20,647 nucleotides of DNA. It comes from an uncultured Raoultella sp. (lineage in GTDB: Bacteria; Pseudomonadota; Gammaproteobacteria; Enterobacterales; Enterobacteriaceae). The stretch lies in NCBI GenBank assembly GCA_900759445.1, contig CAAEVH010000071.1:1-20647 (forward strand), written 5' to 3'. Below are positions 1-8,019 of this stretch, piece by piece. Position 1 is the stretch's first letter. Each line of letters begins with the position of its first letter. The notes under the pieces are model-generated. The model saw nothing but the letters and a program-made list of their open reading frames with translations. It searched no databases and was not told the origin of the DNA. A program made the translations under genes and the position numbers.

Positions 1-40
1 AATTGTTAAAGAGCAGTGCGACGGCGCTGAGCGCTCTGTC
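1..40 (-). promoter_or_regulatory. rRNA operon leader with boxA antitermination site
   Basis: Read on the minus strand, bases 3-14 give GCTCTTTAACAA, the boxA element of enterobacterial rRNA leaders, preceded by a GC-rich stretch (16-40) that can form a boxB-like hairpin. boxA recruits NusB/S10 and other Nus factors, so RNA polymerase resists Rho on the untranslated rRNA transcript. The 16S gene should start just beyond base 1, outside the window. Its position divergent from purH matches rrnE of E. coli. Confidence 0.85.
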
Positions 41-52
41 GCGAGGTGGCGT

Positions 53-80
53 ATATTACGCTTTCCTCTTTCAGAGTCAA
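53..80 (-). promoter_or_regulatory. rRNA operon promoter P2
   Basis: On the minus strand, -35 TTGACT (75-80) and -10 TAATAT (53-58) are separated by 16 bp, the arrangement of the second promoter of rrn operons. It lies just downstream of P1 and just upstream of boxA. In E. coli, P2 gives basal rRNA transcription. Confidence 0.85.
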
Positions 81-142
81 CCCTGAATTTCAGAAGTTTT
101 CTCTTTCAACCCGGCGGCTTGTTTGCCGTTGTTCCGTGTCGA

Positions 143-200
143 TGGAGGCGCATTATAGGGAGTTCTTGAGCGCCCGCAATAGAAAAATTGCAGAAAAATG
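143..200 (-). promoter_or_regulatory. rRNA operon promoter P1 with UP element
   Basis: On the minus strand, -35 TTGCGG (174-179) and a perfect -10 TATAAT (152-157) have the 16-bp spacer typical of rrn P1. A GC-rich discriminator follows, with the likely start A near 143. GC discriminators underlie ppGpp/DksA control in this family. The A/T-rich stretch at about 180-200 is in the right place for an UP element contacting the alpha subunit. Fis sites are expected further upstream but I cannot assign them by eye. Confidence 0.88.
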
Positions 201-255
201 ACTGACTGCTGCATTCCCCAGCAAAACCCCGCTTTATACCCTGTTACACACAGAA

Positions 256-264
256 TTATCCACA
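256..264 (+). promoter_or_regulatory. consensus DnaA box
   Basis: TTATCCACA is an exact match to the strong R1/R4-type 9-mer DnaA box. It lies between the divergent rrn P1 and purH promoters. Only one perfect copy is seen here, with no AT-rich unwinding element, so it is not an origin. It could titrate DnaA or influence either promoter. A chance match is possible. Confidence 0.4.
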
Positions 265-360
265 GACCACGCCTGTTCTTAGCTGATAAAGGCCGTCAAA
301 AGCCCCTTCTATATAGAGAAGAGATCGGCAAAAAGAGAAAGATAAAAATTCGCGAGCGTT

Positions 361-382
361 GCGCAAACGTTTTCGTTACAAT
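361..382 (+). promoter_or_regulatory. purHD promoter with PurR operator
   Basis: Bases 361-376 (GCGCAAACGTTTTCGT) match the PurR operator consensus ACGCAAACGTTTNCNT except at the first base. A -10-like TACAAT follows directly at 377-382, so PurR bound with hypoxanthine or guanine would cover the promoter. A clear -35 at normal spacing is not evident (354-359, GAGCGT, is poor). The site lies about 110 bp before purH, as expected for the purine regulon. Confidence 0.82.
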
Positions 383-413
383 GCCGCGCTATGACAAGGA
401 TGCCCGGTTGGGT

Positions 414-451
414 GCGTTAGGTGAGTTTTTAGACAAAAACTCACCTAACGC
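414..451 (+). other. perfect 17-bp hairpin in the purHD leader
   Basis: The arms 414-430 and 435-451 are exact reverse complements around a 4-nt AGAC loop. The hairpin lies in the transcribed leader, 35 nt before the purH start and downstream of the PurR operator. No T-run follows the 3' arm, so it is not a standard intrinsic terminator. The purH Shine-Dalgarno region (about 471-478) is outside it. It may protect the RNA, be cut by RNase III or act in attenuation; none of these is shown by the sequence. Confidence 0.7.
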
Positions 452-486
452 TCTCTGTAATGTTCAAATCCTGGGGATTTAATACC

Positions 487-2076
487 ATGCAACAACGTCG
501 TCCAGTCCGCCGCGCTCTGCTCAGTGTTTCTGACAAGGCCGGTATCGTCGAATTCGCGCAGGCTCTTTCCGCTCGTGGTGTTGAGCTACTGTCTACGGGT
601 GGTACCGCACGCCTGCTGGCTGAGAAAGGTCTGCCGGTAACCGAAGTCTCTGACTACACCGGTTTCCCGGAAATGATGGATGGACGCGTTAAGACCCTGC
701 ATCCAAAAGTACACGGCGGCATTCTCGGCCGTCGCGGCCAGGATGACGAGATCATGGCCCAGCACGCGATCTCTCCTATCGATATGGTTGTTGTTAACCT
801 TTATCCGTTTGCCCAGACCGTCGCCCGCGAAGGGTGCTCGCTGGAAGATGCGGTGGAGAATATCGATATCGGCGGCCCGACCATGGTGCGCTCCGCAGCC
901 AAGAACCATAAAGACGTGGCTATCGTCGTGAAGAGCCATGACTACCACGCCATTATTAAAGAGATGGATGCGAACGACGGTTCCCTGACTCTGGAAACCC
1001 GCTTCGATCTCGCCATTAAAGCTTTCGAGCACACCGCTGCCTACGACAGCATGATTGCCAACTACTTCGGCAGCATGGTTCCGGCCTATCATGGTGAGAC
1101 TCAGGAAGCCTCCGGCCGCTTCCCGCGTACGCTGAACCTGAACTTCATTAAGAAGCAGGATATGCGCTACGGCGAGAACAGCCATCAGCAGGCTGCCTTC
1201 TATATAGAAGAAGACATTAAAGAAGCGTCGGTGGCGACCGCCACTCAGGTTCAAGGCAAAGCCCTTTCTTATAACAACATCGCGGATACCGATGCGGCGC
1301 TGGAGTGCGTGAAAGAGTTCAGCGAACCGGCCTGCGTGATTGTTAAACACGCCAACCCGTGCGGCGTTGCGGTCAGCGACTCAATTCTGGATGCTTACGA
1401 TCGCGCCTACAAAACCGACCCGACCTCCGCATTCGGCGGCATTATCGCCTTCAACCGCGAACTGGATGCGGAAACCGCACAGGCCATCATTTCTCGCCAG
1501 TTTGTTGAAGTGATCATTGCGCCATCCGCCAGCGAAGAGGCCCTGAAGATTACTGCGGCCAAGCAGAACGTCCGCGTTCTGACCTGCGGCGAGTGGGCGG
1601 CACGCGTTCCAGGACTCGATTTCAAACGCGTTAACGGCGGCCTGCTGGTTCAGGATCGCGACCTGGGCATGGTCACCGAGGGCGATCTGCGCGTGGTGAC
1701 GAAACGCCAGCCTACCGAGCAGGAACTGCGTGACGCGCTGTTCTGCTGGAAAGTGGCGAAGTTCGTGAAATCCAACGCCATTGTCTATGCAAAAGAGAAC
1801 ATGACCATCGGGATAGGTGCAGGCCAGATGAGCCGCGTTTACTCGGCGAAAATTGCCGGTATCAAAGCGGGCGATGAAGGTCTGGAAGTGAAAGGCTCGG
1901 CAATGGCTTCTGACGCCTTCTTCCCGTTCCGTGACGGTATCGACGCTGCTGCTGCAGTGGGCATTACCTGTGTTATCCAGCCTGGCGGCTCTATCCGTGA
2001 CGACGAAGTCATTGCCGCAGCTGACGAACACGGCATTGCGATGATCTTCACCGACATGCGTCACTTCCGCCATTAA
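487..2076 (+). CDS. purH: bifunctional AICAR transformylase / IMP cyclohydrolase PurH
   Basis: Catalyses the last two steps of de novo IMP synthesis in the cytoplasm: formylation of AICAR from 10-formyl-THF, then ring closure to IMP. The 529-residue product has the E. coli length and begins [17 protein letters not shown]. The N-terminal ~200 residues are the cyclohydrolase (MGS-like) domain. The rest is the transformylase, with the VKHANPCG motif whose K287/H288 correspond to the catalytic Lys-His pair. I chose ATG 487 over an upstream in-frame ATG at 460 because it reproduces the family N-terminus and has GGGGAT upstream. It is the first gene of the purH-purD operon, with the stop 15 nt before purD, and is controlled by the PurR site at 361-376. 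Confidence 0.98.
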   Translation: MQQRRPVRRALLSVSDKAGIVEFAQALSARGVELLSTGGTARLLAEKGLPVTEVSDYTGFPEMMDGRVKTLHPKVHGGILGRRGQDDEIMAQHAISPIDMVVVNLYPFAQTVAREGCSLEDAVENIDIGGPTMVRSAAKNHKDVAIVVKSHDYHAIIKEMDANDGSLTLETRFDLAIKAFEHTAAYDSMIANYFGSMVPAYHGETQEASGRFPRTLNLNFIKKQDMRYGENSHQQAAFYIEEDIKEASVATATQVQGKALSYNNIADTDAALECVKEFSEPACVIVKHANPCGVAVSDSILDAYDRAYKTDPTSAFGGIIAFNRELDAETAQAIISRQFVEVIIAPSASEEALKITAAKQNVRVLTCGEWAARVPGLDFKRVNGGLLVQDRDLGMVTEGDLRVVTKRQPTEQELRDALFCWKVAKFVKSNAIVYAKENMTIGIGAGQMSRVYSAKIAGIKAGDEGLEVKGSAMASDAFFPFRDGIDAAAAVGITCVIQPGGSIRDDEVIAAADEHGIAMIFTDMRHFRH

Positions 2077-2091
2077 TTCACGGAGCAGAAC

Positions 2092-3381
2092 ATGAAAGTA
2101 TTAGTGATTGGCAACGGCGGCCGCGAGCACGCGCTGGGATGGAAAGCGGCACAGTCTCCGCTGGTTGATACCGTCTACGTGGCGCCGGGTAACGCCGGCA
2201 CAGCCCTGGAACCTGCGCTGCAAAACGTCAATATCGGCGTGACCGATATTCCGGCGCTGCTGGACTTTGCCCAGCGCGAGAAGATCGATCTGACCATCGT
2301 CGGCCCGGAAGCGCCGCTGGTGATTGGCATTGTCGATGCGTTCCGCGCTGCGGGCCTGAAAATCTTCGGCCCGACCGAAGGCGCCGCCCAGCTGGAAGGC
2401 TCAAAAGCCTTTACCAAAGATTTCCTCGCGCGGCATAACATTCCGACCGCGGAATATCAGAACTTTACCGAAGTCGAACCTGCACTGGCCTATCTGCGCG
2501 AAAAAGGCGCCCCGATTGTTATCAAGGCGGACGGTCTGGCGGCCGGTAAAGGCGTGATTGTCGCGATGACGCTGCAAGAAGCGGAAGAGGCGGTTCAGGA
2601 TATGCTGGCCGGCAACGCCTTTGGCGACGCGGGCCATCGGATCGTGATTGAAGAGTTCCTCGATGGTGAAGAGGCCAGCTTTATCGTCATGGTCGACGGC
2701 GAGCACGTTCTGCCGATGGCCACCAGCCAGGACCACAAACGCGTAGGCAATGGCGATACCGGACCGAACACCGGTGGTATGGGCGCCTATTCACCCGCCC
2801 CGGTGGTCACGGATGAGGTGCATCAGCGCACCATGGATCGCATTATTTGGCCAACGGTCAAAGGCATGGCGGCGGAAGGCAATACCTATACCGGCTTCCT
2901 GTACGCCGGTCTGATGATCGACAAACAGGGCAATCCAAAAGTCATCGAGTTCAACTGTCGTTTCGGCGATCCGGAAACGCAGCCCATTATGCTGCGTATG
3001 AAATCCGACATGGTGGAGCTGTGCCTCGCCGCCTGTGACGGTAAGCTGGATGAGAAAACCTCCGAGTGGGACGATCGCGCCTCGCTGGGCATCGTGGTTG
3101 CCGCAGGCGGCTATCCGGGCAGCTACGCCACCGGCGACGAAATCTTCGGCCTGCCGCAGGAAGAAGCGGTGGATGGCAAGGTCTTCCATGCCGGGACGAA
3201 GCTTGCCGACGACCAGCGCGTGGTGACTAACGGCGGCCGCGTACTGTGCGTGACGGCGTTGGGCGACACCGTAGCCCAGGCGCAGCAGCGCGCCTACGAA
3301 CTCCTGACCGGTATTCATTGGGAAGGAAGCTTCAGCCGTAGCGATATTGGCTGGCGCGCTATTGCCCGCGAGCAACGCTAG
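2092..3381 (+). CDS. purD: phosphoribosylamine-glycine ligase (GAR synthetase) PurD
   Basis: Joins glycine to 5-phosphoribosylamine using ATP to give GAR, the second step of purine synthesis. The 429 residues equal the E. coli enzyme. The N-terminal domain starts MKVLVIGNGGREHAL. The ATP-grasp domain spans roughly residues 105-310, with the metal-binding signature VIEFNCRFGDPETQ (E286, N288). A C-terminal domain carries AAGGYPG and TNGGRVLCV. It follows purH by 15 nt with a GGAG Shine-Dalgarno near 2081-2085 and shares the purH promoter. A strong terminator follows at 3415-3449. The pathway product downstream (AIR) is also the ThiC substrate. Confidence 0.98.
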   Translation: MKVLVIGNGGREHALGWKAAQSPLVDTVYVAPGNAGTALEPALQNVNIGVTDIPALLDFAQREKIDLTIVGPEAPLVIGIVDAFRAAGLKIFGPTEGAAQLEGSKAFTKDFLARHNIPTAEYQNFTEVEPALAYLREKGAPIVIKADGLAAGKGVIVAMTLQEAEEAVQDMLAGNAFGDAGHRIVIEEFLDGEEASFIVMVDGEHVLPMATSQDHKRVGNGDTGPNTGGMGAYSPAPVVTDEVHQRTMDRIIWPTVKGMAAEGNTYTGFLYAGLMIDKQGNPKVIEFNCRFGDPETQPIMLRMKSDMVELCLAACDGKLDEKTSEWDDRASLGIVVAAGGYPGSYATGDEIFGLPQEEAVDGKVFHAGTKLADDQRVVTNGGRVLCVTALGDTVAQAQQRAYELLTGIHWEGSFSRSDIGWRAIAREQR

Positions 3382-3414
3382 CGCCTGAGCGAGACCTCAT
3401 AACAGGCCTCATTG

Positions 3415-3449
3415 ACGGGCGGCTTCATTCTGGAGTCGCCCGTTTTTTA
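3415..3449 (+). terminator. intrinsic terminator of purHD
   Basis: ACGGGCG (3415-3421) pairs with CGCCCGT (3437-3443), with further inner pairing (CTTC/GGAG with wobbles), and is followed directly by a run of T. It is placed 33 bp after purD. Confidence 0.9.
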
Positions 3450-3570
3450 TTGTCAGCCCGCCATCCTGTCGCGGAGGATATGCGGCTACGCGCCTCAGAG
3501 AAGCGTATGGTGGAAAAGGACAGAGGGAATGGTAACCGCGCTGATAGCGCGAAGCGGCGCTGACCGGAGG

Positions 3571-4269
3571 TCAGAAGTTTTTTTCCTGCGGCTGCCAGGT
3601 ACAGAAGTCTTCATTGGCCACCAGCAAAAGCTGAGCGCCGTCTGAGGCTTCCAGCCACGCCACGCTCACCTCAACGGAGGAGTGATTCTGGCGGCGTTCA
3701 ATATGGGCTAAGGCCCGGGCATCCAGATCCGGCTTCACGGTTTGCCCTTCACAGGTCGTCACCGTCTGGTTGGCATGCCAGCGCCCCTGACGCAGAACAA
3801 CGCGCCCTTGCCGCAATGCATCGCTGGTCTGGCGAATTTGCGTTGCCCGGTAGCGGTAAAGCGCCACCTGATCGCTGGAAAGCTGCTGCTTTTGTCCGTC
3901 CACTTCGCGCTGCATAAAGCTCAGCTCGCCCTGGTCATCAAAACGGGCGCGAATGTGTTCCGTCGGTTTGCCGTAGACGTTGAGTTCGATAAGCGTGAGT
4001 CGGTCACCCTGCCAGCGGTATTCGCTGGTTGAAGTATTGCCGTGACGCCACGGGCTAAAGGCAGCAAGCAGATGTACTTCGCCGTTGGAGTCCAGACGCC
4101 AGATACGCATCGCGCCCTGGTTGTCCGCATACCCGCTGGCGGTAAAAGGCGGGACAGAAGAATCATGGCTACAGGCAGAGATCAGCACGACGCCTGCCAG
4201 CATCAATACGCGACGCCAGATAGACAAAAGGGGCTTTAAGGCCCCTTCGTTAAAACTGTACACTGCCAC
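3571..4269 (-). CDS. yjaH: DUF1481 lipoprotein YjaH
   Basis: Function unknown. The 232-residue form is close to the E. coli YjaH length as I recall it. It has a lipoprotein signal: two arginines (R19, R20), a hydrophobic stretch and the lipobox ISAC with Cys33 as the probable lipidated residue, so it should be membrane-anchored outside the cytoplasm. The rest is hydrophilic and beta-rich (GEVHLLAAFSPW, YRWQGDRLTLIELN), with further cysteines near the C-terminus (TTCEGQ, DFCTWQ) that could form a disulfide. The start is doubtful: this frame begins with GTG 6 nt after the hupA stop, and the hupA terminator lies inside codons about 8-15. A TTG at 4225-4227 just after the hairpin would give MSIWRRVLMLAG, a compact signal peptide. 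It is last in the nudC-hemE-nfi-yjaG-hupA-yjaH direction and convergent with purD. Confidence 0.88.
   Translation of the reverse strand: MAVYSFNEGALKPLLSIWRRVLMLAGVVLISACSHDSSVPPFTASGYADNQGAMRIWRLDSNGEVHLLAAFSPWRHGNTSTSEYRWQGDRLTLIELNVYGKPTEHIRARFDDQGELSFMQREVDGQKQQLSSDQVALYRYRATQIRQTSDALRQGRVVLRQGRWHANQTVTTCEGQTVKPDLDARALAHIERRQNHSSVEVSVAWLEASDGAQLLLVANEDFCTWQPQEKNF
4221..4247 (-). terminator. intrinsic terminator of hupA, inside the annotated 5' end of yjaH
   Basis: On the minus strand AAGGGGC (4247-4241) pairs with GCCCCTT (4234-4228) around a short loop and is followed by TTTTGTCT. It lies 28 nt after the hupA stop. It overlaps the first codons of the long yjaH reading frame. Confidence 0.8.
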
Positions 4270-4275
4270 GCGGTC

Positions 4276-4548
4276 TTACTTAACTGCGTCTTTCAGTGCT
4301 TTACCAGAAACAAACGCCGGCACGTTAGCAGCGGCAATTTTGATTTCGTTACCGGTCTGCGGGTTGCGGCCAGTACGCTCAGCGCGGTGGTTCACTTTGA
4401 AGGTACCGAAACCAACCAGTTGAACAGCATCACCTTCTTTCAGAGACTCAGTAATTGCAGCCAGGGTAGATTCCAGGGCAGCTTTTGCCTGTGCTTTGGA
4501 CAGGTCAGCTTTGTCCGCAATTACATCAATCAGTTGAGTCTTGTTCAT
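4276..4548 (-). CDS. hupA: DNA-binding protein HU, alpha subunit
   Basis: Nucleoid protein that binds and bends DNA without strict sequence preference, acting as an HU-alpha homodimer or HU-alpha/beta heterodimer. The 90 residues match the E. coli protein nearly throughout. An N-terminal helical dimerisation region (1-40) is followed by [16 protein letters not shown] and the DNA-intercalating R61-N62-P63 of the beta arm, ending KALKDAVK. The ATG has AAGGAT at 4554-4559 as Shine-Dalgarno. The 186-bp gap to yjaG should hold its own promoter, but I could not fix the -35/-10 with confidence. It ends at the hairpin terminator 4221-4247. Confidence 0.98.
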   Translation of the reverse strand: MNKTQLIDVIADKADLSKAQAKAALESTLAAITESLKEGDAVQLVGFGTFKVNHRAERTGRNPQTGNEIKIAAANVPAFVSGKALKDAVK

Positions 4549-4734
4549 AAGTTATCCTTACAATGTGTTTATCGCTTGCTAAGCACCGAGTGCGACGGAA
4601 ATGCCTGAAAAGCACTCTCCTGCATACACGCACCGATAGCCACTTTTTTTCGCCCTCCAAATGTAGACCAGACGGGGGGCGGAATGGAAGCCTTCAGACG
4701 CTACAATTCAGGCGGTAAATCACGTTTTCTGGTC

Positions 4735-5325
4735 TCACTGCTGAAAATTTATACCAATATTGCTCTCGCCGGCTTCACGAAGGTCTGCGCGCAGCCCTTT
4801 GATCAGTTCAATATCGCGTTCTTCACACTCGGCCAGCAGACGGAAAATTTCCCACTGAATATCCCATTCTTGCTCAACCGCCGGGTTCTCTTTGAGCTCT
4901 TCGTCGGTCATTTCACGACCTGCCTGGGTCATTCCCAGCATCGCGACGGTCGTAATCGAACTCTTGCTCACCTCAATGGCATGCTCAAGCGTTTCTCCGC
5001 TCAGACGCGAATGAATCAGTTCACTCAGAGCAACACAGGCATCGATAGCCGGGTACACGCCGTACAGATCATAGTCGTCGGCAACCGGAATCGCCTCTTC
5101 CAGTTTTTCCAGCTGGCTATCGAAATTCACCTTCGCATCTTTGACGGTCAGGGTTTCCCAAATCAGATCGAGGATACGACGATACAGCTGGCCATCGGCA
5201 AATCCGGTTTGCTGGCAGAACATTGCGTAATTGGGGTACATGCGCTCGCACAAACAGGCCATAAAGGTGACGTGCTGCCAACTTTCCAGCTTCTCCAGGC
5301 GCAGATGAATCGGGTTTTGTAACAT
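4735..5325 (-). CDS. yjaG: DUF416 family protein YjaG
   Basis: A 196-residue cytoplasmic protein of the DUF416 family, conserved in this position in enterobacteria. Its biochemical role is not established to my knowledge. The sequence is acidic and helical, with no signal peptide, membrane segment or recognised catalytic motif. Recognisable segments are MLQNPIHLRLEKLESWQHVTF at the start, DDYDLYGVYPAIDACVAL in the middle and IGINFQQ at the end. The Shine-Dalgarno is weak (GAG about 10 nt upstream). It lies between nfi (42 bp away) and hupA on the same strand. Confidence 0.93.
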   Translation of the reverse strand: MLQNPIHLRLEKLESWQHVTFMACLCERMYPNYAMFCQQTGFADGQLYRRILDLIWETLTVKDAKVNFDSQLEKLEEAIPVADDYDLYGVYPAIDACVALSELIHSRLSGETLEHAIEVSKSSITTVAMLGMTQAGREMTDEELKENPAVEQEWDIQWEIFRLLAECEERDIELIKGLRADLREAGESNIGINFQQ

Positions 5326-5367
5326 GATGAATTCTCGAAGTCAGAAATTAGCCGCAGTGTACCTGAA

Positions 5368-6039
5368 TCAGCGCTGATTTGCTTGCCAACGCACAAATGC
5401 CGGACGCCGCGAGGCAACCGCATCGGCCCAGCGCGTAGGCTCCGGCAGGCGGTAGCCCTTGATGCAGCGCTGAACCCATGTCAGCGCACTATCGAGAGCC
5501 ACCCGGTGACCGGTGCTGACAAACAGCGGGTTGCAACGCGCTTTGCTGCGCCAGACCCACGCCAGCTGTTCGTTTTTATCCATCAGCGGCGCCAGTGCCC
5601 CCGGCTCATCGCCGGGAAGCGTAAAGCGCCCGCACAGGCGCTTTTTCGCCACCCCAATGGTCGGGACATCCACCAGCAGGCCAAAATGGCTGGCGACGCC
5701 CAGGCGCCGGGGATGAGAAATCCCGTGGCCGTCGACAAATAAGAGATCGGGTTTTTGGGAAAGCTGTTCCCACGCCGCCAGCAGCGCGGGCGTTTCACGA
5801 AAGGAGAGAAAACCGGGGATATACGGCATGGTGGTGGCCACTCGCGCCACCTGATACTCAACCAGTTCCAGAGATGGATAAGCGAGCAGCACAATAGCCG
5901 CCCGCGTCACTTCACCTTCTTGCTCGAAGCCAACGTCCGCACCGCCGATCAGCCGCGGAGGCTCCCGATCCAGTCGATCCTCACGAATGACCGACGCGGC
6001 CAGCTCCTGCTGCCGTTCGCGTAGCGACGCCAGATCCAT
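5368..6039 (-). CDS. nfi: endonuclease V (deoxyinosine 3' endonuclease)
   Basis: Nicks DNA at the second phosphodiester bond 3' to deoxyinosine and other deaminated bases, starting repair. The 223 residues equal the E. coli length. The metal and catalytic acids are visible: D35 in GADVGF, E82 in SFRE and D103 in VDGHG. The strand-separating PYIPGFLSF wedge and GVAKKRL are also present. The ATG at 6037-6039 has an AAGGAG Shine-Dalgarno built on the hemE stop codon (TAAGGAG), so nfi is probably translated from the hemE transcript with some coupling. The end is 42 bp before yjaG. Confidence 0.97.
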   Translation of the reverse strand: MDLASLRERQQELAASVIREDRLDREPPRLIGGADVGFEQEGEVTRAAIVLLAYPSLELVEYQVARVATTMPYIPGFLSFRETPALLAAWEQLSQKPDLLFVDGHGISHPRRLGVASHFGLLVDVPTIGVAKKRLCGRFTLPGDEPGALAPLMDKNEQLAWVWRSKARCNPLFVSTGHRVALDSALTWVQRCIKGYRLPEPTRWADAVASRRPAFVRWQANQR

Positions 6040-6048
6040 ATTCGCTCC

Positions 6049-7113
6049 TTAGCGATGGTATTGCGCCGACAGCCGGTGCACTGCTTCCACAAATACGCCG
6101 GCGTGTTCAGGATTCACATCCTGATGGATGCCATGACCCAGGTTGAAGACATGGCCCTCTCCCTGACCAAAGCCGGCCAGTATGGTCGCCACTTCTTCTT
6201 CAATACGGCCAGCGGGCGCGTAGAGCATGGAAGGGTCCATATTGCCCTGTAGCGCCACTTTGTGGCCGACGCGACGGCGAGCGTCGGCGATATCGGTGGT
6301 CCAGTCGAGACCCAGCGCATCGCAGCCGGTTTCGGCCATCGCTTCCAGCCACTGTCCGCCGCCTTTGGTGAATAGGGTCACCGGTACGCGGCGGCCTTCG
6401 TTTTCACGCAGCAGGCCATCAACGATTTTGTGCATGTAATAGAGCGAGAACTGCTGGTAATCGCGGCCGGTCAGCACGCCACCCCAGGTATCGAAAATCA
6501 TCACCGACTGGGCGCCCGCTTTGATTTGCGCGTTCAGGTACAGCGTGACGCTTTTAGCCAGCTTTTCGAGCAGCGCATGCAGCGCCTGCGGGTCGGCATA
6601 CATCATTTTTTTGATGACAGTGAAGGCCTTACTGCTGCCCCCTTCAACCATATAGGTCGCCAGGGTCCACGGACTGCCCGAGAAACCAATCAGCGGAACT
6701 TCGCCTTTTAGCTCACGACGAATGGTGCGCACGGCATTCATCACGTAACCGAGTTCATCTTCCGGATCGGGGATCGGCAGTTTGTCGACGTCAGCCTTGC
6801 CGGTAATCGTCGAAGTAAAACGTGGGCCTTCGCCGGTTTCGAAATAGAGCCCCAGCCCCATTGCGTCAGGGATGGTCAAAATGTCCGAGAAGAGGATCGC
6901 CGCATCCAGCGCATAGCGGCGCAGCGGCTGCAATGTCACTTCGCAGGCCAGCTCGGCGTTTTTACACAGCGACATAAAGTCGCCCGCTTCTGCACGAGTG
7001 GCTTTGTACTCCGGTAAATAGCGGCCCGCCTGGCGCATCATCCACACCGGGGTCACATCAACGGGTTGGCGCAGCAGCGCACGCAGGTAACGATCGTTCT
7101 TCAGTTCGGTCAT
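6049..7113 (-). CDS. hemE: uroporphyrinogen III decarboxylase HemE
   Basis: Removes four acetate carboxyls from uroporphyrinogen III to form coproporphyrinogen III, the first committed step to protohaem after the sirohaem/cobalamin branch. It acts in the cytoplasm without cofactor. The 354 residues match the E. coli length. [15 protein letters not shown] (about 22-36, with R27 and R31) and [11 protein letters not shown] (about 76-86, with D77) are the two family signatures forming the active-site cleft. The C-terminus carries [18 protein letters not shown]. The Shine-Dalgarno AAGGAA is close upstream of ATG 7113. It is 39 bp downstream of nudC and 9 bp upstream of nfi, probably cotranscribed. 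Confidence 0.98.
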   Translation of the reverse strand: MTELKNDRYLRALLRQPVDVTPVWMMRQAGRYLPEYKATRAEAGDFMSLCKNAELACEVTLQPLRRYALDAAILFSDILTIPDAMGLGLYFETGEGPRFTSTITGKADVDKLPIPDPEDELGYVMNAVRTIRRELKGEVPLIGFSGSPWTLATYMVEGGSSKAFTVIKKMMYADPQALHALLEKLAKSVTLYLNAQIKAGAQSVMIFDTWGGVLTGRDYQQFSLYYMHKIVDGLLRENEGRRVPVTLFTKGGGQWLEAMAETGCDALGLDWTTDIADARRRVGHKVALQGNMDPSMLYAPAGRIEEEVATILAGFGQGEGHVFNLGHGIHQDVNPEHAGVFVEAVHRLSAQYHR

Positions 7114-7152
7114 TTTGCAGTTCCTTAAGCGTCAGGCCGTTATTGTATCACG

Positions 7153-7926
7153 TCATTCCTCGTCGGCCCGACAGATTGCCACGGTGTCTTCTATCAGGCG
7201 GCGCGCGACGGTACCCGGCGGCGGCAGCAGCGGTAAATCGTCATAGCGATACCAGCCAGCCTGCAACAGCTCTTTCTTATCGATCACAATGTCGCCGCTG
7301 TCATATTCCGCCATAAATGCGGTCATTAGCGACTGCGGGAACGGCCACGGCTGGGAGGTCACGTAGCGCAGATTTTTCACCTTCAGACCGCACTCTTCCA
7401 TGACCTCGCGGGCAACCGCCTGCTCAAGGGTCTCTCCCACTTCGACAAACCCGGCCAGTACCGTATGTACGCCATTGCGATGGCGGGTATGCTGTGCCAG
7501 CAAGATAGAATCGTCCCGGCGAATCGCCACGATCATGCAGGGCGCGATTTGCGGGTAATAACGTTCGCGGCAGTGGCTGCATAGCATCGCCCATTCAGTT
7601 TTGCTGGGATGCATAGGATGCCCGCAGTAACCGCAGAATTTATGCGAGCGGTAAAATTCGGCCAGTTGGATCCCGCGCCCCGCCAGTTGAAACAGCCCCG
7701 GATCCTGATCCAATAACTGACGCAACGATCCCATATCATGCCGACGATCCTGGCGCACCATCCACACCGCGTCGCCTTGCCATTCGCCAATATGCAGTGC
7801 GTGCTGGCCGACAAGATTAAAATTTACCGCTTCGCCATGTGGTAATTCCCCGTCGGGTAACCATAATTTTTGTTCGTGACTGACGATCCACCAGCCGCGA
7901 TCTAATTTTTCAATAATACGATCCAT
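7153..7926 (-). CDS. nudC: NADH pyrophosphatase / NAD-RNA decapping hydrolase NudC
   Basis: Nudix hydrolase that splits NADH to NMNH and AMP and removes the NAD cap from bacterial RNAs. It is 257 residues. The zinc ribbon C98-X2-C101...C116-X2-C119 precedes the Nudix box ([23 protein letters not shown], residues 159-181, with catalytic REVMEE acids E174, E177, E178). The SQPWPFPQS motif that marks the NADH-specific subfamily follows. The start at 7926 lacks a good Shine-Dalgarno. It is divergent from rsd over 93 bp and is the first gene of the leftward nudC-hemE-nfi block. Confidence 0.97.
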   Translation of the reverse strand: MDRIIEKLDRGWWIVSHEQKLWLPDGELPHGEAVNFNLVGQHALHIGEWQGDAVWMVRQDRRHDMGSLRQLLDQDPGLFQLAGRGIQLAEFYRSHKFCGYCGHPMHPSKTEWAMLCSHCRERYYPQIAPCMIVAIRRDDSILLAQHTRHRNGVHTVLAGFVEVGETLEQAVAREVMEECGLKVKNLRYVTSQPWPFPQSLMTAFMAEYDSGDIVIDKKELLQAGWYRYDDLPLLPPPGTVARRLIEDTVAICRADEE

Positions 7927-8019
7927 ATCTATTGCACTACCTTCGTTTTACTGGCACTTTTAACATTATATTTACATTTTGGTGAGCAACGTTATTTTCT
8001 TAATCTTGCGGAGTCAACC

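Noticed and set aside
256..264. A replication origin near the DnaA box
   Set aside because: Only one perfect box was seen, with no box cluster or AT-rich unwinding repeats, and rrn-purH is not an origin locus.
198..482. 94-residue plus-strand open frame between the rrn promoter and purH
   Set aside because: It crosses the PurR operator, the -10 and the 17-bp hairpin, has no family-like sequence, and ends just before purH, so it is chance reading of regulatory DNA.
586..1350. 254-residue antisense open frame within purH (and a similar one at 1381-2073)
   Set aside because: Both lie fully opposite purH, which is unmistakable. Long antisense frames are common in GC-rich enterobacterial genes.
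3412..3645. 77-residue plus-strand frame after purD
   Set aside because: It begins inside the purHD terminator and runs into the 3' end of yjaH on the other strand, with no ribosome-binding site.
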